Shown in pieces: positions 6,918-16,834 of a stretch of DNA of 64,000 nucleotides (the stretch's first letter is position 1; every line of letters begins with the position of its first letter). The stretch comes from Rothia aeria (GTDB lineage Bacteria > Actinomycetota > Actinomycetes > Actinomycetales > Micrococcaceae). The stretch is taken from the NCBI GenBank assembly GCA_002355935.1, contig AP017895.1:248001-312000 (forward strand), written 5' to 3'. Both the position numbers and the translations under genes were made by a program. Below the pieces are notes generated by a model that had not been told where the DNA came from, did no database searches, and saw only the letters and a program-made list of their open reading frames with translations.

Positions 6918-8558
6918 TTACTCCAGCTCAACCGGGCCGAGCACGCGTATCTCCTCAATATCCAGGATTTCCTGAATCGCGTGGAGCACATTCGTGTCGA
7001 TTGTGCGCTCATTACGCAGGCGCTTGAGCACCTCACGCTGTTTCTCCAAATGCCGCAGACGCAGCTCTTTCTCAAGATCGCTCGCTTCAATAATACGGCG
7101 GGCTTCTTCCGGCGCGTTCGCACCGTGCTTACGAACGGTGTGCAGGTTGCGGTACATACTCGCGTTGTACATCTGTTCTTCGGCAATGCGGTCGATAATT
7201 TCCTGCGGCGCACTAATTTCCTGGCCGATCTCAGTCACAGAGTCGAAGGACTCGGCAATGATCGTGCGCACCGCATTATTAATCTCGTCTTCTTCGGTGG
7301 TATCAACCGGAATTTTCGCCCACCTGATAACCAGCGGCAGGAGCATCCCCTGAACCACCATCGACAGAAGAACCACGCCCGCAACAATAAAGATAATAAA
7401 GTCACGCCCGGGAACACCAGTCGGCACGGAGAGAGCCACCGCGAGGGAAACACCGCCGCGCAGCCCCGCAAAGGTGCTCACCACACGACCACGGAAAGTT
7501 GTGCGCAGCCGCCTCTGCTTTTCTGAACGGTCAAGGGCACGAATAATACCAATCGTGACGTGCAGGAAGATGAAACGCGCCGCAATCGAAACGAGCCACG
7601 CCACCACAATCACGGCGAGCGCGGAAGCCCACGCATAGTTGTATTCGTGGATGACGCCTTCCATATGCTCGGTGGCGCTGGGCAGCTGCACACCCACAAG
7701 CACGAAGAGCGCACCGTTCATGACATAGGAAACAAACGACCAGATGGGCAGACCGTAGAAGCGGTTTTGGGGTTTGATGGTATCCGGCCCGCGATAGGTC
7801 AGGTAGAAGGCGGCGACCACCACGGCTACCACTCCGGAACCTTTCATGCCTTCAAAAGGCTCGATCTCTTCAGACAGGAAGAAAGCAATAAACGGTATGG
7901 TGAACATGAACACACTGAAGTTCATAGGGTTGCCGATGTGTGCACGCAGCTTATTCGCGCCCCATCCGACGGCCAGGCCAACGAGAGTTCCAATCAGGAA
8001 CGAGAAGAAGAACATTCCGGATGCGGTCCCCAGGGCCAGCTCATGACCGCCCGCAAGCTGTAGTGCGAGCGCGAAAAGAACTAGGGTGGTGCCGTCGTTA
8101 ATGAGTGCTTCCGCTTTGAGGGTGGTAATGGAGGCTTTGGGGAGTTTGCCGTTGAGCGTTGCCACAGCCACGGCATCGGTGGGGGCAAGCGCCACACCGA
8201 TAATCAGCGCCACATGCCACATGTAGATGCCCATGAAGGTGTGAAGCACCCAGGCGATAACGAACGCCGTAAAAATTACGAGCACCGTGCCCGAGAGCAG
8301 AATGCCGCGCAGACGGGTGCGTACCTCACGCCAAGAGGTATTTCGGGTCTCCCAGAACAGCATCACGGGCAGGAAGATTTCGAGAATCACGTGCGGGGGC
8401 AGCCCGGCCTCACGCACCTCGTGCATGGCGTGAACGGGGATGAGTGCCAGCACAAGCCCAAGGAAGATGAGCATAATGGCGGGGGTTATTCGTATTTTAT
8501 GGGCAAGGATATTACCCAGAAGAATTGCCAGCGATAGGGCAATAATGACTTCAAGCAC
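6918..8558 (-). CDS. CPA1-type Na+/H+ antiporter
   Basis: 546-residue cation/proton antiporter expected to exchange Na+ for H+ across the membrane and support pH and salt homeostasis. Family hallmarks are FLPVMLFWETRNTSW, ALAPTDAVAVATLNGKLP, the INDGTTLVLFALAL motif carrying the ion-binding Asp, and LRGGVSLAVALSVPTG. A cytoplasmic, charged C-terminal tail of about 130 residues follows the twelve-helix core. The GTG start at 8558 is chosen because AAGGAA lies seven bases upstream; an ATG farther upstream has no such site. Confidence 0.85.
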   Translation of the reverse strand: MLEVIIALSLAILLGNILAHKIRITPAIMLIFLGLVLALIPVHAMHEVREAGLPPHVILEIFLPVMLFWETRNTSWREVRTRLRGILLSGTVLVIFTAFVIAWVLHTFMGIYMWHVALIIGVALAPTDAVAVATLNGKLPKASITTLKAEALINDGTTLVLFALALQLAGGHELALGTASGMFFFSFLIGTLVGLAVGWGANKLRAHIGNPMNFSVFMFTIPFIAFFLSEEIEPFEGMKGSGVVAVVVAAFYLTYRGPDTIKPQNRFYGLPIWSFVSYVMNGALFVLVGVQLPSATEHMEGVIHEYNYAWASALAVIVVAWLVSIAARFIFLHVTIGIIRALDRSEKQRRLRTTFRGRVVSTFAGLRGGVSLAVALSVPTGVPGRDFIIFIVAGVVLLSMVVQGMLLPLVIRWAKIPVDTTEEDEINNAVRTIIAESFDSVTEIGQEISAPQEIIDRIAEEQMYNASMYRNLHTVRKHGANAPEEARRIIEASDLEKELRLRHLEKQREVLKRLRNERTIDTNVLHAIQEILDIEEIRVLGPVELE

Positions 8559-8926
8559 GGTGACGTTCCTTGATGTGTGTGTTGGGGTTGAAGAGAAATA
8601 AACAGCGCCAGAATAACACCTGTAAAGGCGCGCATATTCCAACATATCACGGGGTAAAAATACGGGGCTTTATGCTGAACGGCACTCTCTTCGTGGTGCT
8701 GTACTTCTAGGTGCAAAAGACCCGCGCATGTGAGATGCCCTGTGCAGGGTGCACACCGAGCTCTAGTATTATCCCTTCTATAGGAGCAGGCTTACGAGAC
8801 TGTATAACGCCACGAGCCTCATGAAATATGACGATTCATGTCGCGCAGACACAAAGATGCGCGCCCTGCGGCAGAAAATCCGTCACGGGGCGAGCGTACA
8901 TACACCAAACGTGAGAAAATGGGGGC
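8559..8926. other. intergenic region between divergent antiporter and pdxS
   Basis: About 370 bases without a convincing gene; it must hold the two divergent promoters. I see no strong inverted repeat. Open frames here are antisense or frame shadows. Confidence 0.5.
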
Positions 8927-9838
8927 ATGACTGAACAGACTAATTCCCCAGTAACCGGCTCCCCGCTCGTGAAGCGCGGGCTTGCCGACATGCTCAAGGG
9001 CGGCGTCATCATGGACGTCGTCACCCCCGAACAGGCCAAGATCGCCGAAGATGCTGGCGCCGTCGCCGTCATGGCGCTTGAGCGCGTACCCGCCGATATT
9101 CGTGCTCAGGGCGGTGTGGCTCGTATGTCCGACCCCGACATGATTGAGGGCATCATCAACGCCGTCTCGATTCCCGTGATGGCGAAGGCGCGCATCGGGC
9201 ATTTTGTTGAGGCGCAAATTCTTGAAAGCCTCAAGGTGGATTACATCGACGAGTCAGAGGTACTCTCCCCCGCCGATTACGTGAACCACATTGACAAGCA
9301 CCAGTTCACGGTGCCGTTCGTATGCGGCGCCACCAACCTGGGTGAGGCGCTGCGCCGTATCGCCGAGGGTGCCGCCATGATCCGCTCGAAGGGTGAGGCT
9401 GGCACCGGTGACGTCTCGGAGGCAACCAAGCATATCCGCACCATTAAGCGCCAGATCGCCGAGCTGCAGGGCCTGTACAACACCATGCCCGACGAGCTGT
9501 ACGTGAAGGCGAAAGAACTTGCCGCCCCCTACGACCTGGTGCTCGAAGTTGCGAAGACCGGTAAGCTGCCCGTAGTCATGTTTACCGCCGGTGGCGTGGC
9601 AACCCCCGCCGACGCCGCCATGATGATGCAGCTGGGCGCGGACGGCGTATTCGTCGGCTCCGGCATCTTCAAATCCGGAAACCCCGAGGCACGCGCTAAG
9701 GCCATCGTGAAGGCAACCGCGTTCTACAACGACCCCGAAAAACTGGCGGATGCATCGCGCGGTTTGGGCGAGGCCATGGTCGGCATCAACGTTGCCGATC
9801 TGCCCGCGCCGCATCGTCTGGCGGAGCGCGGCTGGTAA
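8927..9838 (+). CDS. pdxS: pyridoxal 5'-phosphate synthase lyase subunit PdxS
   Basis: 303-residue TIM-barrel synthase that makes pyridoxal phosphate from ribose 5-phosphate, glyceraldehyde 3-phosphate and ammonia delivered by PdxT. Conserved segments include [36 protein letters not shown] with the catalytic lysine, [12 protein letters not shown], and [20 protein letters not shown] with the phosphate-binding GSGIF later. It is full length and followed after about 220 bases by pdxT. Confidence 0.97.
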   Translation: MTEQTNSPVTGSPLVKRGLADMLKGGVIMDVVTPEQAKIAEDAGAVAVMALERVPADIRAQGGVARMSDPDMIEGIINAVSIPVMAKARIGHFVEAQILESLKVDYIDESEVLSPADYVNHIDKHQFTVPFVCGATNLGEALRRIAEGAAMIRSKGEAGTGDVSEATKHIRTIKRQIAELQGLYNTMPDELYVKAKELAAPYDLVLEVAKTGKLPVVMFTAGGVATPADAAMMMQLGADGVFVGSGIFKSGNPEARAKAIVKATAFYNDPEKLADASRGLGEAMVGINVADLPAPHRLAERGW

Positions 9839-10060
9839 GTATAGGCCGCCGCGTGGCGGATGCGCGCTCGCCGATCGATTATATTCGGTTCAGGTGAGGG
9901 TGCCCGGTCAAGGCGTGCAGGGGGTGAAGCTCGGTGCGGGCTTCGCCCCCGACTCTGTTCAGATACGTTATCTGCTCGGGTGAGTTTGGTGCTCTCAAAC
10001 GCAGCCCGAAACCCAACGTTCTACACTGTGCGCAACCTCGTGTTGCAGAAAGATAGGCTC

Positions 10061-10686
10061 ATGAGTGAGACTGAGGTTCTTCCCCCGGCTGCCCTGCCCG
10101 GTGCGGGCAAAACCGTTGGTGTTTTGGCGCTGCAGGGCGGCGTTGCCGAACACGCGCGCATGCTCGAATCACTGGAGGCGCAGGTGGTGCTCGTCAAAAG
10201 TGCCGAGCAGCTGGCGAACCTGGATGCGCTGGTTCTGCCCGGTGGCGAATCTTCCACAATTGACAGGCTGACCCGTATTTTTGGGCTGCGCCAGCCGTTG
10301 ATTGAGGCGATTTCGGGGGCTTGCCGACCCTGGGAACCTGTGCGGGGCTGATTATGCTCTCGACCGTGATTGACGATCCGGCTCCGGGGCAGCAGTCGCT
10401 CGGTGTTTTGGATGTTTCGGTTGGGCGTAACGCCTTCGGCTCGCAGGTCGATTCGGCGCAGGTTCATTTGCCGTGGCTTACGCCCTCGGGTGAGGAAGTC
10501 GTGATCGATACGGCGTTTATTCGCGCGCCGATTGTGACCCGTGCCGGTGAGGGCGTGCAGGTGGTGGCGCATCATGAGGGCAAGATTGTGGGCGTGCGCG
10601 CCGGGAACATTATCGGCATTTCTTTCCACCCGGAAGTCACAGGCGATACCACCGTGCACGAGGAACTGCTCTCGCTAATTCGATAG
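10061..10686 (+). pseudogene. pdxT: pyridoxal 5'-phosphate synthase glutaminase PdxT (frameshifted)
   Basis: Class I glutamine amidotransferase subunit that feeds ammonia to PdxS. The first part (from ATG 10061) has VGVLALQGGVAEHARML and LVLPGGESSTI. The second part, one frame over, has TLGTCAGLIML with the nucleophilic Cys and ISFHPEVTGD with the catalytic His-Glu. The switch lies at the five-G run 10315-10319; six G would restore ISGGLPTLGTCAG and a normal protein of about 208 residues. As sequenced, the product would lose the catalytic triad. Since pdxS is intact and the pair is essential for this route, a sequencing error is more likely than real loss. Confidence 0.9.
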
Positions 10687-10741
10687 GCTCTCTCCCGCCT
10701 CTCCCCTGGTATAAAAAGAGCCTTCATGTGGGAGAACAAAA

Positions 10742-10804
10742 GTTATCGAAACTTATCGGGGGTTATCGGAATTTTTAAGATAAGTCCCGATAGGTTGAGA
10801 TAAC
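10742..10804. repeat. 63-bp palindrome of phased TATC boxes (downstream copy)
   Basis: Arms 10742-10767 and 10779-10804 pair with about five mismatches. Each arm holds three TTATC(G) boxes spaced about 10 bp, one helical turn. It starts ten bases beyond the stop codon of the AAA ATPase. A nearly identical copy at 12029-12090 lies upstream of the same gene; the inner 42 bases of the two copies differ at two positions. Confidence 0.8.
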
Positions 10805-10813
10805 TTCGTGCAG

Positions 10814-11989
10814 CTACTGTGCCGACCGCTTAATGAACCGATCCATCCCCGGAACCGTAAAAGCGATCCGACCATATGCAGGGCTGTACAGTACACCTTT
10901 CTCAATTAAGGATGCGCGGCGGGCACTCAAAGACGTTGTAATAGATTTCATCCGGCTGGATACCTCTGAGACCGGCACAGAATCTCCTTCTTTCTCAGAC
11001 ATAAGATCGGCGACCGCTACCAAGTAGTGTTTCTCAGATTCTGTTGCCCTGTTCCACCGCGTCATATAGAACCCGCGGTTTAGCTCTTCCCAGCCCAAAG
11101 TAACGCCCACACGAACATCATCCTGAGTGATATTGCCCGCGCTGGCACAGTCCCAGGCATCCCGCCCAAACTGCTGAATGAAATAAGGGTATCCGTGGGA
11201 TTGGTCCACAAGTTCTGCAAGCGCATCCTGCGTGATACTACCGCCATTTTTAGCAATAGGATCAGCATAAGCCAGTCTGGTCTGATCATCATTGAGACGC
11301 TCTAAAGGATGGTAGCTAAAGAGCCTTTCGACGTAAGTCTTAATCTCGCCCAGTTTCGTGGGGACTGAAGGCAGCCCGGCTCCGAAAATATAGAATGGAA
11401 GCTCTTTTTGCCCGGCTTCATGCTGGGTTGTCAGCAGAATATCGAGCATCTCATGATCAAGATCTTGAATCTCATCAATGAAAATACCCACACCAGCACT
11501 GGGAGTTTGGTCTTTGAGCTCCCGAGCCATAGACAGTAGTGTCTCTGGAAGATCAAAGTCCAGAAGACCCGTTGTATCGGAGTGGTGCGTATCAGCTTTA
11601 AGCACAACGGAGGCTCCAGCAAAACCAAGCGTCGCCGATAAAGAAGCGACATTCGATAAGAGTTTCTTCCAGCGGCTCTTCTGCCGGTAGCCTCGAACAG
11701 CTAAGGCAAGTTCTTTACCTAGGCGGGTGCGAACTTGAGCATACGCGTTCTTCCCCATTCCGCTTTCCAGAGAGATCGTTACCCATCCGGCACGTTTTGC
11801 GTCTTCCTGCAGACGACGCAGAAGCACGGTTTTACCCATCCCACGCAGCCCGTAAAGCATCATGCCGCGGCTAATAGCCCCTATCTCGGTACGACGCAGG
11901 ATATTAGTAAACGTATTAAGCGGTTCTTGCCTACCCGCAAATTCGGGCGGAGTATGCCCGGCACCCGGGCGGAATGGATTAAGAGTCAT
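10814..11989 (-). CDS. AAA/STAND-like ATPase (Orc1/Cdc6-type fold)
   Basis: 391-residue ATP-binding protein. The N-terminal NPFRPGAGHTPPEFAGR is the usual entry to this bacterial ATPase family. Walker A is GLRGMGKTVLL (about residues 47-57), Walker B is GIFIDEIQDL (about 167-176), a sensor-1-like FYIFGAGLPSVP follows, and a winged-helix-like C-terminus ends the protein. It is a single-gene unit bracketed by large TATC-box palindromes, suggesting that the protein binds them or that the whole is a mobile or self-regulated module. GGAGG is 12 bases upstream of the ATG. Function is unknown. Confidence 0.75.
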   Translation of the reverse strand: MTLNPFRPGAGHTPPEFAGRQEPLNTFTNILRRTEIGAISRGMMLYGLRGMGKTVLLRRLQEDAKRAGWVTISLESGMGKNAYAQVRTRLGKELALAVRGYRQKSRWKKLLSNVASLSATLGFAGASVVLKADTHHSDTTGLLDFDLPETLLSMARELKDQTPSAGVGIFIDEIQDLDHEMLDILLTTQHEAGQKELPFYIFGAGLPSVPTKLGEIKTYVERLFSYHPLERLNDDQTRLAYADPIAKNGGSITQDALAELVDQSHGYPYFIQQFGRDAWDCASAGNITQDDVRVGVTLGWEELNRGFYMTRWNRATESEKHYLVAVADLMSEKEGDSVPVSEVSSRMKSITTSLSARRASLIEKGVLYSPAYGRIAFTVPGMDRFIKRSAQ

Positions 11990-12028
11990 GATCTGCGGAA
12001 GCCTCCTTAGATTTTTAGTCTACAGGAA

Positions 12029-12090
12029 GTTATCGGAACCTATCGGGGTTATCGGGATTTTTAAGATAAGTCCCGATAGGTTGAGATAAG
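12029..12090. repeat. 62-bp palindrome of phased TATC boxes (upstream copy)
   Basis: Arms 12029-12053 and 12065-12090 repeat the structure at 10742-10804. It lies 40 bases upstream of the ATPase start codon, in its promoter region, which fits an operator or an element end. Confidence 0.8.
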
Positions 12091-12101
12091 TGCGAAAACT
12101 A

Positions 12102-12150
12102 GTTATCCCCAGTTATCCCTTTTAAGGGATTTCTAGGGATAAGTTGGGAT
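12102..12150. repeat. third, diverged TATCCC-box palindrome
   Basis: GTTATCCCCAGTTATCCC is followed by the inverted GGGAT, GGGATAA and GGGAT boxes. The layout matches the two neighbouring palindromes, with TATCCC replacing TATCGG. It starts 12 bases from the upstream copy. Beyond it, 12151-12364 shows nothing I can name. Confidence 0.6.
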
Positions 12151-12364
12151 TGCTTACCGCGCAGCCGTATTTTCCGAGGCGGTTGCAGAAGCTGTTGTGC
12201 TTTCCAGACAAAGGCTGTATCTCCCCTCTCCACCCTAAGAGTCATCACGGGGGTAAATTTCATAATGCGTGCCGTGTGCTCTTACCCCGGTGAATAAGGG
12301 GTTAATCCAACTTTACCGAATGTTTTACAGATAAAACGTTCTCATTCCTAGGGTTCGCGCCGCA

Positions 12365-14023
12365 TTAGAGTTCGATCACGGTATCGTTCTGCCGGGCGGG
12401 CGCGTCCTCATCGTGGGTGCTCACCAGCACGATTGCGGTATGGGCCACTCGCTCGATCAGTTCCCAGACGCGGGCACGGGTAGGCGCATCTAGCCCGGCG
12501 GTCGGTTCATCGAGAACCATGACGGTCGCGGGGCTCAGGGCTTTCTGCTCATTCAAGGTTTCGGCCGCCGCCAAAGTACGCGCCAAGGCGATACGCCTGC
12601 CCTCTCCCCCGGACACGCTGCCGCTCTCACCCGCGACGGTGTCATGACATCGAACACCACTAGAGGCAAACTCGCTTAGCCCCACCGCCTGCAGGTACCG
12701 GTCGCATATATGCACCGGAATGTCGCGACCAAACGCCACATTCTCATGCGCGGTACCAACCAGCAGCCCAGCTTCCTGCGGCAAGTAGACAAACCGAAGA
12801 GTGCCTTGCGGCGCGCTCATCGACATATAAGCGGGGGTAGTTGTCGCACGCACGCCAAGAAGTCGTTCTAAAAGCAAACTTTTTCCCGCGCCGGATGCGC
12901 CACGCACCCAACACGGGCGTCCCGGCTTCACCGTATGCACACCATGGGATGTTTCACTCAGATTGCGTGCATCCACGCGGAGGGAAAGCTCACCTGTGGT
13001 TACGACGTAGTCGATGAGATACCCCGAATCGTCGGCGGCAGGAGCGAGTATTTTATGGTGCGCCTGCCGGTAACGCTCTGCCGAAACCGCGATGGTCGAT
13101 ACGCCAAAGCCGACGGCTTGGAGCGGACCAATTGCCGCCGCGCACACTCCTATGAGCGCCACCGCAGTACCCGTAATCTGCGCCGGAGAACCTTCACCGA
13201 ATAATACGGTTTTGAGCACTATCGCGAGCAGGCATAGAGCCAACATCGCGCCCTGCCAGGTGTGTAACAACATGGTGTAACGGTAACTTTTGAGAGCTTT
13301 TGCTTCTACGGGCAGGCGGCCTTGGGCGTATCGGTCGTGAAGAAAGGGAGCCGCCCCAAGGATTCTGCTTTCACGCCAGAGACGAAGCGTGTTTTCCAGG
13401 GTGCCGAAACTGCGCATTGAGCCGTCAAAGAATTCGCCCTGAAACTTCTGATGACGCGCGATCAGCGGCATGCTTCCAGCCAGATAGAGCGCCACAAACC
13501 CGCAAAATATGCCTAGCTCCGGCACGCCACCCATCACCAGAATCGAGACAGCACCAGCGATGCAACCAACCCCGGCGGGTAGAATTGAGAGGTACAAGGT
13601 GGCGAGGGTTTCGCGAATGGATGCGGCCTGCGCATCGACGGCATACGCAATTTCGGAGGCGCCTAGTGTAGCGCGTGCGCGCGGGTCGGCGCCGATGCTG
13701 GTGGCGAGCGCATCCGCCATATGGCGCGATTGCATTTTCTGCTCGATGAACCCGTAAGCAGGGTAGAAAAGATACCGAAAGCTCTGCCCGATGAGCCACA
13801 GAATACTGTAAAGAATCACGAGGACGGCAAGGTTTTGACGCCAAACTTCAGGGTTTTCAAGGGTGCGCTGAACACCATAACCCAGCAGAATGGGGCAGGC
13901 GATCAGAGCGAGCGCAGAGATCATGACGGCGGCCAGTACGCTAAGGTTTTTCAGGGGTGAAGCTCGCCAGGCTAAAGTCATGACGCGAGCACAAAATACA
14001 AAATATGGTTTGAGGTATTTCAC
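12365..14023 (-). CDS. ABC transporter, fused permease and ATPase (exporter type)
   Basis: 552-residue half-transporter: six-helix membrane domain in the first 330 residues, then an ATP-binding domain with Walker A GASGAGKS, Q-loop YLPQEAG, signature SVSGGEGRRIALART and Walker B VMVLDEPTAGLD, ending with a switch His in STHDED. The nucleotide domain is compact. It would dimerise to export a lipid, peptide or drug. Divergent from a second, two-gene ABC system; a strong inverted repeat lies between them. Substrate unknown. Confidence 0.85.
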   Translation of the reverse strand: MKYLKPYFVFCARVMTLAWRASPLKNLSVLAAVMISALALIACPILLGYGVQRTLENPEVWRQNLAVLVILYSILWLIGQSFRYLFYPAYGFIEQKMQSRHMADALATSIGADPRARATLGASEIAYAVDAQAASIRETLATLYLSILPAGVGCIAGAVSILVMGGVPELGIFCGFVALYLAGSMPLIARHQKFQGEFFDGSMRSFGTLENTLRLWRESRILGAAPFLHDRYAQGRLPVEAKALKSYRYTMLLHTWQGAMLALCLLAIVLKTVLFGEGSPAQITGTAVALIGVCAAAIGPLQAVGFGVSTIAVSAERYRQAHHKILAPAADDSGYLIDYVVTTGELSLRVDARNLSETSHGVHTVKPGRPCWVRGASGAGKSLLLERLLGVRATTTPAYMSMSAPQGTLRFVYLPQEAGLLVGTAHENVAFGRDIPVHICDRYLQAVGLSEFASSGVRCHDTVAGESGSVSGGEGRRIALARTLAAAETLNEQKALSPATVMVLDEPTAGLDAPTRARVWELIERVAHTAIVLVSTHDEDAPARQNDTVIEL

Positions 14024-14114
14024 CGAATTCTCTTTCTCTCCTGTTGTCTAATGAGGCAGGAGAATATATGTTGTCGGTATGTGTGCACCTAGGCACGGTA
14101 TAACGATATATATC

Positions 14115-14170
14115 GTACACTTTCCCGCATATCGTACGCTTTAACCCTACAAATATGCGGGAAAATGTAC
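14115..14170. promoter_or_regulatory. inverted repeat between divergent ABC transporter genes
   Basis: GTACACTTTCCCGCATAT (14115-14132) pairs with 14153-14170 with one mismatch around a 20-base centre containing another TATCGTACG. It is 92 bases upstream of the minus-strand ABC gene, so it could be an operator or a transcribed hairpin. No regulator gene is adjacent. Confidence 0.5.
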
Positions 14171-14413
14171 AGTTTATGGGCGATAGAGGCACGGCTAAAG
14201 CCACCCGTTGTCGCGGGCGATACACCATGCATGAGGAATACAATATAAAACAGCCCCACAAAAACCTAAAAGGCCATGTCACAGGTTATGCCGAGCTAGG
14301 TTATTGGTGTGATGACAAGCTCCTGCTGTACCCTGACGAATGTCACGGGTGCGCCGAAAAACCGCCGTTATGCTACTGGTACCGTCAGTATCCTGCAGCA
14401 GATAGGGCACCTT

Positions 14414-15271
14414 ATGAGTACAGACACCGCGCCCGCACTCACCATTAATAACCTCACCAAAACTTTTGGTACCACCACGGCCAATAGCAATATTAGTGTG
14501 CGCCTTGACCCCGGCGAGGTCACGGCCCTCATAGGGCACAACGGCGCCGGTAAAACAACTTTTCTCAACCAAATCGTGGGCCTGACCAAGCCAGATGCGG
14601 GCAGCATTAGCTACGGCGGCACAGACCTGATAGCGCATCCAACACAGGCTCGGCAGATATGCGCGATCATGCCGCAGGTAACGTCCTCCCTAGAAGGGGT
14701 GACCCCGCGCCAGGCGATAGCGACGGCGGTTCGCATTCGCGGGTTGAAGTTGGGACAGGCGAAGCGGGCGGTTCAGGAAACTCTCGATACTCTCGATTTA
14801 GGGGATTGGGCGGACAGGCCGGGACATAAGCTTTCGGGCGGGATTAAGCGCCTGACCTCATTCGGTATGGCGGTTACCGCGCCCGCCCCCATCTACCTCT
14901 TTGACGAGCCCACGAACGATGTTGATCCGGTGCGCCGTGAACTGCTGTGGAGGATGCTGCGGATGCGCGCCGAGCAGGGTGCCACGGTGCTGATCGTGAC
15001 TCATAACCTCCTGGAGGTGGAGCGTCACGCTGATAGGTACCTGCTGTTTAATAAGGGGCTGCTAGTTCGTGATGAACCGACAAGCGCGCTGGGTTTGGAG
15101 GAAGCAAAAAGTACGCTCTCGATCACGGCTACCCCGGAGTTCCTTCAAGAACTTAGCAGCGTGCTAGATGTAAAAATATCCCCTTCACCAGGGAATATGC
15201 CAGATACGGAATATATTGAGAAGCGTGCAGAGGGCGATTTCACTATCCCCGGGAGTTTACCGTCACCCTGA
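14414..15271 (+). CDS. ABC transporter ATP-binding protein (C-terminus frameshifted)
   Basis: ATPase with Walker A GHNGAGKTT, Q-loop IMPQVTSS, signature KLSGGIKRL and Walker B IYLFDEPTNDVDP, of the drug/antibiotic exporter type. The start at 14414 gives MSTDTAPALTINNLTKTFG. The frame ends at 15271, but the next frame continues with a sensible REFTVTLSTDELELAL and stops at 15399, overlapping the permease start. One missing C in CCCC near 15250 explains this; the intact protein would be about 328 residues. The ATPase core is intact either way. Works with the permease at 15392. Confidence 0.87.
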   Translation: MSTDTAPALTINNLTKTFGTTTANSNISVRLDPGEVTALIGHNGAGKTTFLNQIVGLTKPDAGSISYGGTDLIAHPTQARQICAIMPQVTSSLEGVTPRQAIATAVRIRGLKLGQAKRAVQETLDTLDLGDWADRPGHKLSGGIKRLTSFGMAVTAPAPIYLFDEPTNDVDPVRRELLWRMLRMRAEQGATVLIVTHNLLEVERHADRYLLFNKGLLVRDEPTSALGLEEAKSTLSITATPEFLQELSSVLDVKISPSPGNMPDTEYIEKRAEGDFTIPGSLPSP

Positions 15272-15391
15272 GTACCGACGAGCTTGAGCTGGCCTTACCC
15301 CATGTACTTTCAGGAATCCGTGCGGGATGCGTCGAAAGCTATCGCATAGGCTCGGCGTCTTTGGCCGATAACTATGAGGAGATGATTAACC

Positions 15392-16150
15392 ATGACTAGC
15401 GCCCTCGTGTCCTCACGAATTTCGACGGTACGTGCCACGGTCGAGCTGATCCGCTGGTCACTGATTCGTAACGCCATCAACGCGCCGCTTTTTGCGGTGG
15501 TGCAGGTCCTTTTAGCGTTTGCACTTCTTTACGGCATCTCGGTCTTCATGCCGCATCTTGACCGGAATTCTGCAGAATATCTGGCATCCGGCACGGTAAC
15601 GGTAACCCTCATTTCTATGGGGTGTGTAATAGCTCCCCAGATTATCGTTACCACTAAGACGAACGGCATGTTCGACTATCAGCGGTCCCTTCCGGTCCCG
15701 CGCCTGGCGATTCTGGCGGCTGACATACTCGTTTGGGCGGTTCTCGCGATTCCCGGCATTATTGCGGGCGGTGCAGCCGCGAAACTCAAATTTGGTTTTG
15801 ACGTGAACCTGAGTATCGGCGCTATTGCCGTTGTGTTCGCGCTTCAAGTTGTTATGGCGGTATTAGGGTTTATGCTTGCGTACTGGATTCCGGCGGCATT
15901 TCTGACGATCGTGACACAGACGATTACCTTCATGGTTATACTGTTTGCGCCGATTAACTACCCGCCCGAACGACTGCCCGAGTGGTACGCGCATGTTCAG
16001 CAGTTCCTGCCGTTCGCACCTGCGGCAAACCTTGTGAGGGCCACCCTCTTCAACATCGGCCCGATACAGATCCTGGACGTAATAGTCGTCGGTTTTTGGG
16101 GTCTTCTGGGATGCGCATCCGCACTGTGGGCACTGGCCCGCAGGGACTAG
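15392..16150 (+). CDS. ABC-2 type transporter permease
   Basis: 252-residue membrane protein with about six helices. The motif MGCVIAPQIIVTTKTNGMFDYQRSLP before the central helices is typical of ABC-2 permeases, in which the loop contacts the ATPase. It overlaps the frame-corrected ATPase gene by eight bases, indicating translational coupling and one complex. Likely exports a small molecule or peptide; no cargo gene is adjacent. Confidence 0.85.
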   Translation: MTSALVSSRISTVRATVELIRWSLIRNAINAPLFAVVQVLLAFALLYGISVFMPHLDRNSAEYLASGTVTVTLISMGCVIAPQIIVTTKTNGMFDYQRSLPVPRLAILAADILVWAVLAIPGIIAGGAAAKLKFGFDVNLSIGAIAVVFALQVVMAVLGFMLAYWIPAAFLTIVTQTITFMVILFAPINYPPERLPEWYAHVQQFLPFAPAANLVRATLFNIGPIQILDVIVVGFWGLLGCASALWALARRD

Positions 16151-16378
16151 CAGTGTTGGTGTGGCCGCTCTTCACACACAGGGTCTGCTGAAGGTATAGG
16201 TACTATTTCTGCGGCAAAAACAACATTAATCTATATAGGAAATATTCGAAAACTGGTTTCTTTTGTTTCACTTACTCCTGTAGACTGTAGAGCACATGCC
16301 CCAGCATTGCAGATGCACTAAACCGAATGTAAGCATATGCGGGGTAAGTGCACATGTCATCAAACAGCGAGGTACATC

Positions 16379-16834
16379 ATGACCACTTCAACGCTGACCC
16401 GTGCGGATTTAAACGACCCGCAGCTGCGCGAAGAAGTACAGAAGCTCGTCCCTGGTGCTCGTGATACGCATGGAGATACCACTGAAGTCTCGTTCTTTCT
16501 GCAAGTGCAGGGGAAGGATTCGGAGGAACTCGGCCCTAAACTGTCGGAACTGATTCGTGAGCTTATCGCAGCCGTTCGTTCCGGTGCAGATCTGGCCATT
16601 GTCTCCCAAGCGCGAGTATTCACCACGACCGCCGCCGCGAAAGAACTGGGTATCTCCCGGCCGACTCTCGTAAAAATGATCCGTAACGGAGAAATTCCCG
16701 CACACAAGGTAGGCTCGCATTTCCGTATTATGCGCGAAGACCTGGAATCATACCAACGCGCCCAATTAGAGCGTCAGAAACAGGCACTCATGAAAATCTG
16801 GGATATAGAGGCAGAACTCGGAATTCGTGAATAA
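16379..16834 (+). CDS. helix-turn-helix (excisionase-type) antitoxin
   Basis: 151 residues. The C-terminal half has an excisionase-like DNA-binding domain: TTTAAAKELGISRPTLVKMI then GEIPAHKVGSHFRIMREDLE. The N-terminal half, with SFFLQVQGKDSEELGPKLSE, may bind the partner. The ATG at 16379 follows GCGAGG at a suitable distance. The stop overlaps the start of the PIN gene by eight bases, the usual coupling in type II toxin-antitoxin operons, so it probably neutralises the PIN protein and represses the operon. Confidence 0.82.
   Translation: MTTSTLTRADLNDPQLREEVQKLVPGARDTHGDTTEVSFFLQVQGKDSEELGPKLSELIRELIAAVRSGADLAIVSQARVFTTTAAAKELGISRPTLVKMIRNGEIPAHKVGSHFRIMREDLESYQRAQLERQKQALMKIWDIEAELGIRE

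Noticed and set aside
10742-12150. Insertion sequence flanked by terminal repeats
   Set aside because: The repeats are palindromes rather than terminal inverted repeats, no transposase or target duplication is visible, so I list it as an ATPase with flanking repeats only.
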